NCBI GenBank assembly: GCA_903867845.1
Contig: CAIPSZ010000035.1
Location: 1-26,476, forward strand
DNA from: Candidatus Kerfeldbacteria bacterium
GTDB lineage: Bacteria; Patescibacteriota; Patescibacteriia; PEXW01
Reading direction: 5' to 3'
DNA length: 26,476 bases
The translations under genes were made by a program, and so were the position numbers. The notes beneath the pieces are model-generated. The model was not told the DNA's origin. It did no database searches and saw only the letters and a program-made list of their open reading frames with translations. This document shows, piece after piece, positions 13,882 through 21,692 of the stretch (the first letter of the stretch is position 1; the number at the start of each line of letters is the position of its first letter).

Positions 13882-15894
13882 ATGGAAATGACGCAGGTTC
13901 TCACCTTTGCCCTCGTGGCAGCAGTGCTCGCCCTTATCGTTGGCCTCTGGCTGGCGAAGTGGATTCTTGGACTCCCGCAAGGGACGGACAAGATGAAAGA
14001 AATCGCCCAGGCGATCCAGCAAGGCGCCCGCGCGTACCTCAACCGGCAGACGCAAACCGTCGCCTGGATTGCGGCGGTGCTCTTCGTGGTGCTCGGCCTG
14101 TTCGTGAACTGGACGACCGCCATTGGCTTCCTCGTCGGTGCCGTCCTCTCGGCGCTGGCAGGATACATTGGCATGAACATTGCGGTCCGCGCCAACGTCC
14201 GCACGGCTGAAGCCGCGAAAGGCGGCTTGGGCAGCGCGCTCAAGGTCGCCGTTCGCGGAGGCGCCGTTACGGGCTTGCTTGTGGTCGGCCTTGGCTTGCT
14301 CGGCGTGACCATTTTCTACTGGATCACTAAGGACGTGAAGGCGCTCATTGGCCTTGGCTTCGGTGGTTCGCTCATCTCCGTTTTCGCCCGTCTCGGTGGT
14401 GGTATCTTCACCAAGGCCGCGGACGTGGGCGCGGACCTGGTGGGTAAAGTGGAAGCTGGTATTCCCGAAGATGACCCGCGCAACCCGGCAGTGATCGCCG
14501 ACAACGTCGGTGACAACGTGGGTGATGACGCGGGTATGGCTGCGGACTTGTTCGAAACCTACGCCGTGACGGCCGTTGCCGCCATGCTATTGGGTAGCCT
14601 CATCTTCAAGGGCATGGACAACGCTATCCTCTTCCCACTCGCCTTGGGTGGGGTGTCGATCATCGCGTCCATCCTGGGCACGTTCTTCGTGCGCCTCGGG
14701 GCAAAGCAGAACATCATGGGCGCCCTGTACAAAGGCTTGATTGCCGCCGGTGCCATTGCCGCCATCTTCTTCTACCCCATCACGCAGTGGTTGATGAAGG
14801 ACAACGGCCAGTACTCCGTGACCAACCTCTACCTCGCTAGCCTCGTCGGTCTCGGCGTCACTGCGCTCATCGTGGTCATCACCGAGTACTACACGTCAAC
14901 GAAGTACCGCCCGGTCCGCTCGATCGCCGAAGCATCCCGCACCGGCCACGGCACGAACATCATCACCGGCCTTGCCGTGGGCATGAAGGCAACCGCGCTC
15001 CCCGTGCTCAGCATCGTCGCTGGCATTTGGGCAGCGTACAGCTTGGCAGGATTGTACGGCGTGGCAATTGCCGCCATGGCCATGCTCTCCCTTACCGGCA
15101 TCATCGTCACCATCGACGCGTTTGGCCCGATTACGGACAACGCCGGTGGTATTGCCGAAATGGCAAACTTGCCACAGGAAGTTCGCGACGTCACGGACCC
15201 GCTGGACGCCGTTGGCAACACGACGAAAGCGGTGACCAAGGGCTACGCCATTGGTTCTGCTGGACTTGCTGCCATCGTGCTCTTCGCCGCCTACAGTCAG
15301 GAATTCGCGGACCGCGGCCACCCACTGGTCTTCCAGTTGAGTGACATTAAAGTGCTCATCGGCCTGTTCATCGGTGGCATGCTGCCGTTCATCTTCGGGG
15401 CCCAGGCCATGCAAGCTGTGGGCAAAGTCGCCGGCTACGTGGTGGAGGAAGTGCGCCGCCAATTCCGCGAGATCAAGGGCATCATGGAAGGTACAGCTAA
15501 GCCGGACTATAGCCGCGCCGTCGACATTGTGACCCGGGGCGCCATCCGCGCAATGTTCATCCCCGCACTCATCCCCGTGCTCGCCCCAATCGTCGTTGGC
15601 CTCATCCTTGGCCCCGTGGCGGTCGGTGGCATGCTCGTCGGTGCAATCGTGACCGGCATCTTCGTGGCCGTCTCCATGACCAGCGGTGGCGCAGCGTGGG
15701 ACAATGCCAAGAAGTACATTGAGGCCGGCAACTTCGGTGGTAAGGGCTCGGACGCGCACAAGGCTGCGGTTACGGGCGACACCGTCGGCGACCCGTACAA
15801 GGACACGGCTGGGCCAGCCATCAACCCGATGATCAAAATCATCAACATTGTTGCACTGCTCATCGTTGGCTTGCTGATTAACTGGAAGTTGTAA
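13882..15894 (+). CDS. hppA: Membrane-bound proton-pumping pyrophosphatase (K+-independent type)
   Basis: 670 residues with about 15-16 membrane segments. It couples pyrophosphate hydrolysis to H+ transport across the cytoplasmic membrane. The PPi-binding loop is DVGADLVGKVEAGIPEDDPRNPAVIADNVGDNVGDDAGMAADLFETY (about 181-228), and a second acidic cluster is near the C-terminus (GDTVGDPYKDTAGPAINPMIKI). In GNTTKAVTKGYAIGSAGL (about 445) the Lys after GNTT is the residue that marks the K+-independent H+-pumping group (Ala in K+-dependent enzymes). It begins 24 nt after nusA with no clear SD. Confidence 0.96.
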   Translation: MEMTQVLTFALVAAVLALIVGLWLAKWILGLPQGTDKMKEIAQAIQQGARAYLNRQTQTVAWIAAVLFVVLGLFVNWTTAIGFLVGAVLSALAGYIGMNIAVRANVRTAEAAKGGLGSALKVAVRGGAVTGLLVVGLGLLGVTIFYWITKDVKALIGLGFGGSLISVFARLGGGIFTKAADVGADLVGKVEAGIPEDDPRNPAVIADNVGDNVGDDAGMAADLFETYAVTAVAAMLLGSLIFKGMDNAILFPLALGGVSIIASILGTFFVRLGAKQNIMGALYKGLIAAGAIAAIFFYPITQWLMKDNGQYSVTNLYLASLVGLGVTALIVVITEYYTSTKYRPVRSIAEASRTGHGTNIITGLAVGMKATALPVLSIVAGIWAAYSLAGLYGVAIAAMAMLSLTGIIVTIDAFGPITDNAGGIAEMANLPQEVRDVTDPLDAVGNTTKAVTKGYAIGSAGLAAIVLFAAYSQEFADRGHPLVFQLSDIKVLIGLFIGGMLPFIFGAQAMQAVGKVAGYVVEEVRRQFREIKGIMEGTAKPDYSRAVDIVTRGAIRAMFIPALIPVLAPIVVGLILGPVAVGGMLVGAIVTGIFVAVSMTSGGAAWDNAKKYIEAGNFGGKGSDAHKAAVTGDTVGDPYKDTAGPAINPMIKIINIVALLIVGLLINWKL

Positions 15895-15912
15895 GGCAGG
15901 ATACATCCTAAG

Positions 15913-15946
15913 CAATCCCTTCCTCATTAACCTGGGGAGGGGATTG
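15913..15946 (+). terminator. Hairpin after hppA (weak terminator)
   Basis: CAATCCC...TTCC pairs with GGGA...GGGGATTG, with an imperfect centre. There is no U-tract, only TCGTAG, so it may be a 3'-end stabiliser rather than an intrinsic terminator. Confidence 0.4.
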
Positions 15947-15960
15947 TCGTAGCTAGAGAG

Positions 15961-16310
15961 TTTACTGCATAACGACCTGTCGGTATTCTTCCTCTCACGT
16001 TGCATCACGGGTATGTTCCCTTTCTGGCAGCAGAAAGGGAACCGGAAAGACTGCTGGGGGCCTGAGACGGAACCCAATATCATACTCTTTCACTGGATGG
16101 AGGCGTCCGGCTCATGCCCCCAGACCCCGGTTTTCTAATAGTATGGATTCCTTTTCACTAAAGTAAAAAACTTCTAGTCATTTTAGAAAACCGGGGGTTT
16201 GGGGGCGAAACCACGTGTCCTCCAACCCGATTTTAGGTGTGCTAGAGAATGGAGTTGTTTCGCCCCCAACGGTCTTTTGGGCCACCTTTTCTGACGCCAG
16301 AAAAGGTGGC
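15961..16310 (+). ncRNA. Five-hairpin structured region, possibly an RNA with alternative folds
   Basis: A promoter-like TTTACT-17-TATTCT (15961-15989) precedes the region. GTTCCCTTTCTG-GCAG-CAGAAAGGGAAC (16015-16042) is perfect. Then 16054-16066 pairs with 16111-16123, while 16117-16138 pairs with 16183-16205, and 16199-16211 pairs with 16257-16269; neighbouring helices share strands and exclude one another. A final perfect 13-bp hairpin lies at 16281-16310. No ORF with an SD is present. It could instead be a DNA-level palindrome cluster such as a decayed mobile element. Confidence 0.5.
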
Positions 16311-16409
16311 AATCCGTGATTGACCATGACAAACGGCCTTATCTCGAGGTCGTTGCCCAGGAAGAACACGAGGGGGTGCAATAAATTTTGTGATACATTC
16401 CAAACTTGC

Positions 16410-16415
16410 TAGGCT
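16410..16415 (+). promoter_or_regulatory. Extended -10 for leaderless plsC-like gene
   Basis: TGC-TAGGCT (hexamer 16410-16415) ends exactly 6 nt before the ATG at 16422. TTGTGA lies 16 nt upstream of the hexamer as a possible -35. Confidence 0.5.
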
Positions 16416-16421
16416 AAGGGT

Positions 16422-17042
16422 ATGCCTGCCGATATCCGAACCCTATTCTCACCCCTCCTCCGCTGGCGCGCAACGTCAGCGGAGGGTTTGGAAAACTTAC
16501 CCAAGCTGGGCCCGACAATTCTCGTCGCGAACCACGTGGGCTTGCAGGACCCGCAAGCACTCATGGGCGTGGTCCTAGCCCACACCCACCACTTGCCGTA
16601 CGTCATTGCCAAGTGGAAAATTTTTGGCAACCCAATTGTCCGGCACCTGGCCCACACCATTCCCTTGCACGAGGACCGGAGCCAGACCATTGCCGAGACG
16701 AAAGCTTTGCTCGAGCGAGGTGCGGTTGTCTGCATCTACCCCGAAGGCGGCGTGGGTACCAGCATGCAGATTGGGAAAGTCAAAACTGGCGCCGCGCGCA
16801 TCGCCTTAGCCACACGCACCCCGGTTATCCCGGTTGGCATCCAACGCATCAGCCCCATCCCGCGTACTGAAGCTGACCATCAAAAGGACATGTTCACGGG
16901 CCGCGTACGGCTCACCTTTGGTACGCCCGTCGACCTTACGCCCTGGTACGGTCTCACGGTTGACCGCCCGCTTTTGGACAAAGTGACGGAAGCGATCATG
17001 ACGCGCGTCGCATCTCTTGCCGGTAAAACCTACATTGGATGA
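16422..17042 (+). CDS. PlsC-type 1-acyl-sn-glycerol-3-phosphate acyltransferase-like protein
   Basis: 206 residues. The HX4D acyltransferase motif is ANHVGLQDP, the substrate-binding motif is CIYPEGGVG (FPEGTRS equivalent), and VIPVGIQR is the fourth block. The family acylates lysophosphatidic acid at the membrane, though homologues act on other lysolipids. It has no long membrane helix, as usual for short bacterial PlsC-like proteins. Its TGA overlaps the ATG of a second, related acyltransferase. Confidence 0.85.
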   Translation: MPADIRTLFSPLLRWRATSAEGLENLPKLGPTILVANHVGLQDPQALMGVVLAHTHHLPYVIAKWKIFGNPIVRHLAHTIPLHEDRSQTIAETKALLERGAVVCIYPEGGVGTSMQIGKVKTGAARIALATRTPVIPVGIQRISPIPRTEADHQKDMFTGRVRLTFGTPVDLTPWYGLTVDRPLLDKVTEAIMTRVASLAGKTYIG

Positions 17043-17674
17043 AGCGCTACGCCGGCTTGTACTGGATGCTGCCATTCTTCACTCGACGCTTCCACACCAT
17101 CGAGGGTTTGGAGAATATACCAAAACATGGCCCCTACATTATTGCGGTCAACCACATTGGCTCACCCGACCCAATGTTCATCATGGCAGCAGTGTACCGA
17201 TACACACGCCAACCTGTCATCTTCGTTGCTTTTGATAAGGTCGTTAGGGTGTTTGGAAAAAAAGTGGGATACCAATGGCTCGGCATGGTAGGCAAAGATG
17301 AAGACCATCCCGGTGAGTGCTTGAAACAGTTGCGGCAAGAGCTGGAACTGGGAAACCCGGTCGGGATTTTTCCCGAGGGCATGCGTAATGCCGCCCCCTT
17401 TGTCTTAGCTGGAAAAACCGGCATGGCACGCCTAGCGCATTGGACGGGTGCCCCCGTTATACCATGTGGTTTTCAGGGGCCCTTCACCTGGACAGTTATG
17501 CAGGCCATTCGCGCGTCTTTCTCTCCGCGCCGCAATATGGCTTTACGTATTGGCAAGCCCATGACGTTCCCGAAGCTAGATGAAAACCAGGTGACAAAAG
17601 ACGTTTTGCTCAGTACCACGCGAAAAGTCATGGCCGCCATTGGCGAGCTTGCCGGACGCGCCTCGCCCTTCTAG
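17039..17674 (+). CDS. Second PlsC-type acyltransferase
   Basis: 211 residues. HX4D is in VNHIGSPDP, the substrate motif is GIFPEGMRNA, and VIPCGFQGPF follows. It is related to but clearly diverged from the upstream acyltransferase, so the pair may acylate different positions or lysolipids. ATGA overlap with the first copy implies coupled translation. The paaK-like gene starts 9 nt downstream, with its own -10 inside this gene's end. Confidence 0.85.
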   Translation: MKRYAGLYWMLPFFTRRFHTIEGLENIPKHGPYIIAVNHIGSPDPMFIMAAVYRYTRQPVIFVAFDKVVRVFGKKVGYQWLGMVGKDEDHPGECLKQLRQELELGNPVGIFPEGMRNAAPFVLAGKTGMARLAHWTGAPVIPCGFQGPFTWTVMQAIRASFSPRRNMALRIGKPMTFPKLDENQVTKDVLLSTTRKVMAAIGELAGRASPF

Positions 17675-17677
17675 ACT
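17649..17677 (+). promoter_or_regulatory. Promoter for leaderless paaK-like gene
   Basis: TTGCCG (17649-17654), 17 nt, TAGACT (17672-17677), ending exactly 6 nt before the ATG at 17684. The -10 overlaps the stop codon of the preceding acyltransferase. Confidence 0.55.
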
Positions 17678-17683
17678 GCACCC

Positions 17684-19135
17684 ATGGACTGGAACACCAC
17701 GAGCCACTTGTCGAGCGACGAATTTCGCCGTCTGCAGGAAACACGACTGCACGAATTCTTCAGCCACGAGCTGCCCTACAGCCCGTTCTTTCGTGAAGAA
17801 TTTGCCAAGCACAACCTGAAGTTCTCTGATGTGCGAACCGTGGATGACTTGCAAAAACTTCCCTTCACCTCGAAAGCCGATATTGCTCCCACTCCGAATA
17901 ATCCTGGGAAATCCCGCGCCCTCATCCTGCAACCGAACGAGAAACTCCTCAAACAGTTCGCATCCAAAGCAAAGCTCCTAAACATCTTTGCTCGTAAACT
18001 GTTCGGCCAGGATGTGCAGAAGAAACTGGAGTGGGAGTACAAGCCCGTGCACCTGCACTTCACAACGGGCCGGACTGCACTGCCAACTGCAGTTGGGTAC
18101 AGCACTAAAGACTTAGATACGCTTCGGGAAACCGCACGCCGGCTTTTTGAAACCATGGGCATTCCTGACGATGCCGTGGTGGTGAACGCGTTCCCGTACG
18201 CGCCGCACCTCGCCTTCTGGCTCACCTTCTACGCCACGTCCAGTTTGCAACTCACTACCTTGCAGACCGGCGGCGGGAAAATTATGGGCACGCAGAAAAT
18301 CATTGACGCCGTGGAAGCGCTCAAAGCCAATGTCGTCACCGCTATCCCGGGGTACTTCTACCACTGCCTACGCGAAGCCGTGGCGCAGAAGAAAGACTGG
18401 TCGCACCTGAAGTTCGTGGTCTTTGGTGGCGAGCGCGTGGGTGATGGCCTGCGCGCCAAAGTGAAGGACCTGCTCAAAGAAGTTGGTGCAAAGGACGTCC
18501 AGGTACTGGCGTGCTACGCCCTTACTGAAGGCAAGACCGCCTGGGTGCAGTGCAACGAGCAGAGCGGCTACCACACCTACCCAGACATGGAAGTCTTCGA
18601 AGTGGTGGACGAGCAGGGCAAGCGCGTCCCCGCTGGTCAGCCCGGAGAACTCGTGTACACCAGTTTAAACTGGCGCGGCACGGTCATGGTACGCTACCGA
18701 ACCGGAGACATGGTGACGGGCGTGCGTACAGATCGTTGCCCACACTGCGGACGCACCGTCCCGCGAATTGACCGCGACATCCGCCGGAAGTCTGACATTA
18801 AAGAATTTAACCTGACGAAAGTGAAGGGCGAACTCGTCGATCTGAACGCTTTTTACCCGCTCCTCTCTGGCACAACAGAAGTGGAAGAATGGCAGCTGCA
18901 AATTGCCAAGGTGAACAATGATCCGTACGAAGTCGATGAGCTTGTCCTCTACGTGGCGCCCAAAGCTGGCATCACCTTCATGCAAGTAGAGCACGCGTTG
19001 AACCGAAAGATCATGGCCGAGACTGGCATAACCGCGCGCATTGTAGAGAAGCCGCTCCAGGAAATATTGAAGATGATTGGTATGGAAAGCGAGCTCAAAG
19101 AGAAGCGCGTGGTGGACGTGCGACCGAAGGTATAA
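17684..19135 (+). CDS. PaaK/CapK-like adenylate-forming enzyme
   Basis: 483 residues of the phenylacetate-CoA ligase family, which activate carboxylic acids as acyl-AMP. The N-terminal DEFRRLQETRLHEFFSHELPYSPFFREEF and DDLQKLPFTSKADI match the family opening. The phosphate-binding loop is HFTTGRTALP (about 125), unlike the usual SSGTTGKPT. Later motifs are CYALTEGKTAWVQ (about 278), YRTGDMVTG, a CPHCGR knuckle (about 352) and KVKGELVDLNAF. Its place after two acyltransferases suggests activation of a fatty or other acyl group for lipid or surface-polymer synthesis. The substrate is unknown. Confidence 0.8.
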   Translation: MDWNTTSHLSSDEFRRLQETRLHEFFSHELPYSPFFREEFAKHNLKFSDVRTVDDLQKLPFTSKADIAPTPNNPGKSRALILQPNEKLLKQFASKAKLLNIFARKLFGQDVQKKLEWEYKPVHLHFTTGRTALPTAVGYSTKDLDTLRETARRLFETMGIPDDAVVVNAFPYAPHLAFWLTFYATSSLQLTTLQTGGGKIMGTQKIIDAVEALKANVVTAIPGYFYHCLREAVAQKKDWSHLKFVVFGGERVGDGLRAKVKDLLKEVGAKDVQVLACYALTEGKTAWVQCNEQSGYHTYPDMEVFEVVDEQGKRVPAGQPGELVYTSLNWRGTVMVRYRTGDMVTGVRTDRCPHCGRTVPRIDRDIRRKSDIKEFNLTKVKGELVDLNAFYPLLSGTTEVEEWQLQIAKVNNDPYEVDELVLYVAPKAGITFMQVEHALNRKIMAETGITARIVEKPLQEILKMIGMESELKEKRVVDVRPKV

Positions 19136-19192
19136 CTTATTAATCACTAATAACTAATACTTGTTTTATGTAGATTTTTGATTTAGTATTAC

Positions 19193-19198
19193 TATACT
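19193..19198 (+). promoter_or_regulatory. -10 element of the zinc-ribbon gene
   Basis: TATACT lies in an AT-rich stretch 18 nt before the ATG at 19217. No good -35 is seen. Confidence 0.4.
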
Positions 19199-19216
19199 CT
19201 TACCTAATAATGGCCT

Positions 19217-19927
19217 ATGTATTGCACTCAATGCGGGTCGGCAAATCAAGAAGGAGCGAAATTTTGTATTAAATGTGGATCCAAGATAGGGGGCCAAACA
19301 AAACAGAATTCAACGCAACAACCACAGGTTCAATATAGGGTTTCAAATAGAAATCGTAAGATTGGTATCTTGTGGCTGGTACTCCCAGTTGGAGTACTGA
19401 TATTCACTCTTTTGGCTTGGGCAGTAGTCAATTTCATTGTTAAATCTGGTGATGGATCATCAGAAACTGTATTTAACATTGTTACGTTTTTTCTTGGCCT
19501 TCTCGGCCTATTTGCTGTACTGGGAAGTATCGCTGGGATTCCAATTGGGATTGTGTACTTGAATAAGAGAACTCCTCTGGAAAATGTACAGCTAGATCCT
19601 CGGTCAGGCATGGGAGCACGTTCAGAAGTTCCTGATGATCTTCGGCGTTGGAATTGGGGTGCGGCTGGACTCACGTGGATTTGGGGAATTTCAAATAGCT
19701 CTTGGCTTACTTTACTTGCTTTCGTACCATACCTAAATTTTATTTGGTGGATTATTTGTGGAGTAAAGGGTAACGAATGGGCATGGAGAAACCAACCATG
19801 GGAAAGTATCGAGGAGTTCAAGAGGGTTCAAAAAAAGTGGTCGCATTGGGGAATTGCAATTTTCGTTTTGTATGGAGTGTTTATACTTTTAGGAATAATT
19901 ATTAGTGCTACTGCGAATAACTATTAA
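19217..19927 (+). CDS. Zinc-ribbon membrane protein
   Basis: 236 residues. An N-terminal zinc ribbon (MYCTQCGSANQEGAKFCIKCGSKIG; four Cys in two CxxC pairs) and a Gln/Asn linker precede two membrane helices (about 49-75 and 84-112). The C-terminal domain is RRWNWGAAGLTWIWGISNSSWLTLLAFVPYLNFIWWIICGVKGNEWAWRNQPWESIEEFKRVQKKW, followed by a last helix. This Trp-rich block is, from memory, a recurrent domain of uncharacterised bacterial membrane proteins. The gene is visibly more AT-rich than its neighbours, suggesting separate ancestry. Confidence 0.8.
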   Translation: MYCTQCGSANQEGAKFCIKCGSKIGGQTKQNSTQQPQVQYRVSNRNRKIGILWLVLPVGVLIFTLLAWAVVNFIVKSGDGSSETVFNIVTFFLGLLGLFAVLGSIAGIPIGIVYLNKRTPLENVQLDPRSGMGARSEVPDDLRRWNWGAAGLTWIWGISNSSWLTLLAFVPYLNFIWWIICGVKGNEWAWRNQPWESIEEFKRVQKKWSHWGIAIFVLYGVFILLGIIISATANNY

Positions 19928-19967
19928 CTACACAAGAGGAGTAACAATCGTCTGAAATATTTCCAAG

Positions 19968-19998
19968 GCCCTGCACCACTGCGGGGCTTCTTCTTTGT
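19968..19998 (+). terminator. Terminator after the zinc-ribbon gene
   Basis: GCCCTGCA-CCAC-TGCGGGGC is followed by TTCTTCTTTG. Confidence 0.75.
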
Positions 19999-20001
19999 GC
20001 C

Positions 20002-20059
20002 GTCCTGAACTCGGTTCAGGACCTCCTTGGTAAACAGAGATGCTGAACCGAGTTCAGCA
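20002..20059. repeat. Paired REP-like palindromes upstream of tig promoter
   Basis: GTCCTGAAC-TCG-GTTCAGGAC (20002-20022) and TGCTGAACC-G-AGTTCAGCA (20041-20059) lie just before GACACAGGAG and the tig -35. They are the same two palindromes as upstream of rpsO, in reverse order. Confidence 0.75.
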
Positions 20060-20070
20060 AGACACAGGAG

Positions 20071-20099
20071 TTGACCAAGGCTGCAAAACGCGATAGCCT
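20071..20099 (+). promoter_or_regulatory. tig promoter
   Basis: TTGACC (20071-20076), 17 nt, TAGCCT (20094-20099). Predicted start near 20106, giving a leader of about 22 nt. Confidence 0.65.
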
Positions 20100-20127
20100 G
20101 ACCTTCCTCACTCTTGGCCTTTTTGCT

Positions 20128-21417
20128 ATGCAAACCACTGTCACCAAGCTCCCAAAGAGCAGCGTCAAGCTCACCATTGAACTCGTACCCGAGGAATTTA
20201 CGCCCCACGTTGCTGGCGCGGTCCAGCACCTAGCTGCCGAAGCAAAAATTCCGGGTTTCCGCCCGGGCATGGCCCCGCGGGAGATGATTGAGAAGAAGGT
20301 TGGCCTGGGCGCCATCCTGGAGCACGCCGCTGAGCATGCGGTTGGTCATGCCTACCCCAAGGCCGTGCAGGAACAGAACCTGAAGACCATTGGCCAGCCT
20401 AAAATAAGCGTAGAGAAATTGGCCGAAGGGAACGCCTTCATCTTCTCGGCTGAAGTTGCGGTACTCCCCGACGTGACGCCAGGTGATTTTTCCAAAGTGA
20501 AAGTGGATAAGAAAGCAGTGGAAGTTACCGATGAGCAAATTGCGAAGACCCTGAAGAGCTTGCAGCAAATGCACGCCTCGCACGCCGCAGCCAAGCGCCC
20601 AGCCAAGGATGGTGACCGTGTGGACGTGGACTTCAACGTGTTCTTGGACAACGTGCCACTAGAGAATGGCAAGGGCACGAACCAGACGATGACCATTGGT
20701 GAAAAGCTCTTCATCCCTGGCTTCGAGGAGCAGCTCGTCGGTCTTGTCGCCGATCAGGAAAAAACCTTTAAGCTCACCTTTCCCAAGGACTACGGTAAGA
20801 AAGACCTCCAAGGGAAAGAGGCGGAGTTCAAAGTGAAGCTTCGCACCGTCTACGACACGAGCATGCCCGACTTGGATGATATTTTTGCGAAGAAGCTAGG
20901 CAACTTCGAGAGCATGGAGAAACTCCGCGAGCAGGTGAAGGAGAACTTGCACGAGGAATCCATGGAAAAGGAACGCCAGCGCTACGAGCAAGCTGTGCTG
21001 GAAGAGCTCTTGAAGAAGAGCGACATTGGTGACGTGCCGGAAATCCTCGTGGAAGCCGAGCAGGACAAAATGCTGCATGAACTGGAGCATGCCATTGAGC
21101 ATGATGGCGGCAAGTTCGATGACTACCTCTCCACCATTAAGAAGACGCGCGACGACTTGAAGAAGGAATTCCTGAATCGTGCCACGGACCGCGTCAAAGT
21201 TGCCCTGCTGCTGCGGAAGATCGCTGACCAGAACCACCTGCTCGCCTCAGACGCAGATGTGGAAGGTGAAATCAGCGCCGAGAAGCTCCGCCTGGGGAGC
21301 AACCCAGAACTCCTCAAGCAAGTTGAGTCTGAAGACTACAAGAACTACTTGCACATGGTACTCACCAATCGAAAAACCATTGCCTGGATTTTGGAGAAGG
21401 TCGAGGCGAAGAAGTAA
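20128..21417 (+). CDS. tig: Trigger factor
   Basis: 429 residues from the ATG at 20128 (MQTTVTKLPKSSVKLTIEL). The frame opens at 20071, but that ATG-like start lies in the promoter. Trigger factor is the ribosome-bound chaperone and prolyl isomerase. The ribosome-docking loop is PGFRPGMAPREMIEKKVG (about 40), where the usual Lys of GFRxGKxP is Met. The FKBP-like domain is about 150-240 (GDRVDVDFNVFLDNVPLENGKG...EKLFIPGFEEQLVG). The C-terminal helical chaperone domain starts near 245. It is monocistronic. Confidence 0.95.
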   Translation: MQTTVTKLPKSSVKLTIELVPEEFTPHVAGAVQHLAAEAKIPGFRPGMAPREMIEKKVGLGAILEHAAEHAVGHAYPKAVQEQNLKTIGQPKISVEKLAEGNAFIFSAEVAVLPDVTPGDFSKVKVDKKAVEVTDEQIAKTLKSLQQMHASHAAAKRPAKDGDRVDVDFNVFLDNVPLENGKGTNQTMTIGEKLFIPGFEEQLVGLVADQEKTFKLTFPKDYGKKDLQGKEAEFKVKLRTVYDTSMPDLDDIFAKKLGNFESMEKLREQVKENLHEESMEKERQRYEQAVLEELLKKSDIGDVPEILVEAEQDKMLHELEHAIEHDGGKFDDYLSTIKKTRDDLKKEFLNRATDRVKVALLLRKIADQNHLLASDADVEGEISAEKLRLGSNPELLKQVESEDYKNYLHMVLTNRKTIAWILEKVEAKK

Positions 21418-21432
21418 CCAATTTACTATGTC

Positions 21433-21453
21433 ATCCTGAACTTGTTTCAGGAT
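21433..21453. repeat. REP-like palindrome downstream of tig
   Basis: ATCCTGAAC-TTG-TTTCAGGAT is a single copy of the palindrome family found upstream of rpsO and tig. Confidence 0.7.
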
Positions 21454-21460
21454 CTCACTA

Positions 21461-21490
21461 CAATAGAAAGAGAGCGTGGCTGATGATTCA
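21461..21490 (-). terminator. Terminator of the 49-residue gene (minus strand)
   Basis: On the minus strand GAGCGTG...CACGCTC, overlapping the end of the gene, is followed by TCTTTCTATT. On the plus strand it lies just after tig and may serve it too. Confidence 0.7.
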
Positions 21491-21637
21491 GTCACGCTCT
21501 TCGATAATGGGCCTGCGATGCTTCTGCTTCCGCCTGTAGTCTTTGCCATGCGGCTGGACCTTTGGCGGCTTCTGCGGCACCGGGATTCGGCCAGGTTTTT
21601 TTATTCCCTTGAGCGAATCGGGTTTTTTCTTTCCCAC
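21488..21637 (-). CDS. Small basic protein, 49 residues
   Basis: Start GTG at 21637, with AGGAGG 7 nt upstream. The protein (MGKKKPDSLKGIKKPGR, then PVPQKPPKVQPHGKDYRRKQKHRR and an acidic IIEERD end) is Lys/Arg/Pro-rich and probably disordered, so nucleic-acid binding is possible. No family recognised. It has its own promoter (21665-21692) and terminator. Confidence 0.65.
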   Translation of the reverse strand: MGKKKPDSLKGIKKPGRIPVPQKPPKVQPHGKDYRRKQKHRRPIIEERD

Positions 21638-21664
21638 GTGTTCCTCCTTTTGTTTGAACCAAGT

Positions 21665-21692
21665 AGTGTAGCAGAAATATATACTATGTCAA
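21665..21692 (-). promoter_or_regulatory. Promoter of the 49-residue gene
   Basis: On the minus strand: TTGACA (21692-21687), 16 nt, TACACT (21670-21665). The leader is about 20 nt and carries the SD. Confidence 0.7.

Noticed and set aside
12898..14312. Two long minus-strand frames (385 and 372 residues) opposite nusA/hppA
   Set aside because: Antisense shadows of two well-supported genes; no domain or SD.
14896..16083. 395-residue minus-strand frame opposite hppA
   Set aside because: His/Asp-rich shadow of the pyrophosphatase gene.
16178..16381. 67-residue minus-strand frame in the multi-hairpin region
   Set aside because: It reads through long palindromes and lacks an SD and any family resemblance.
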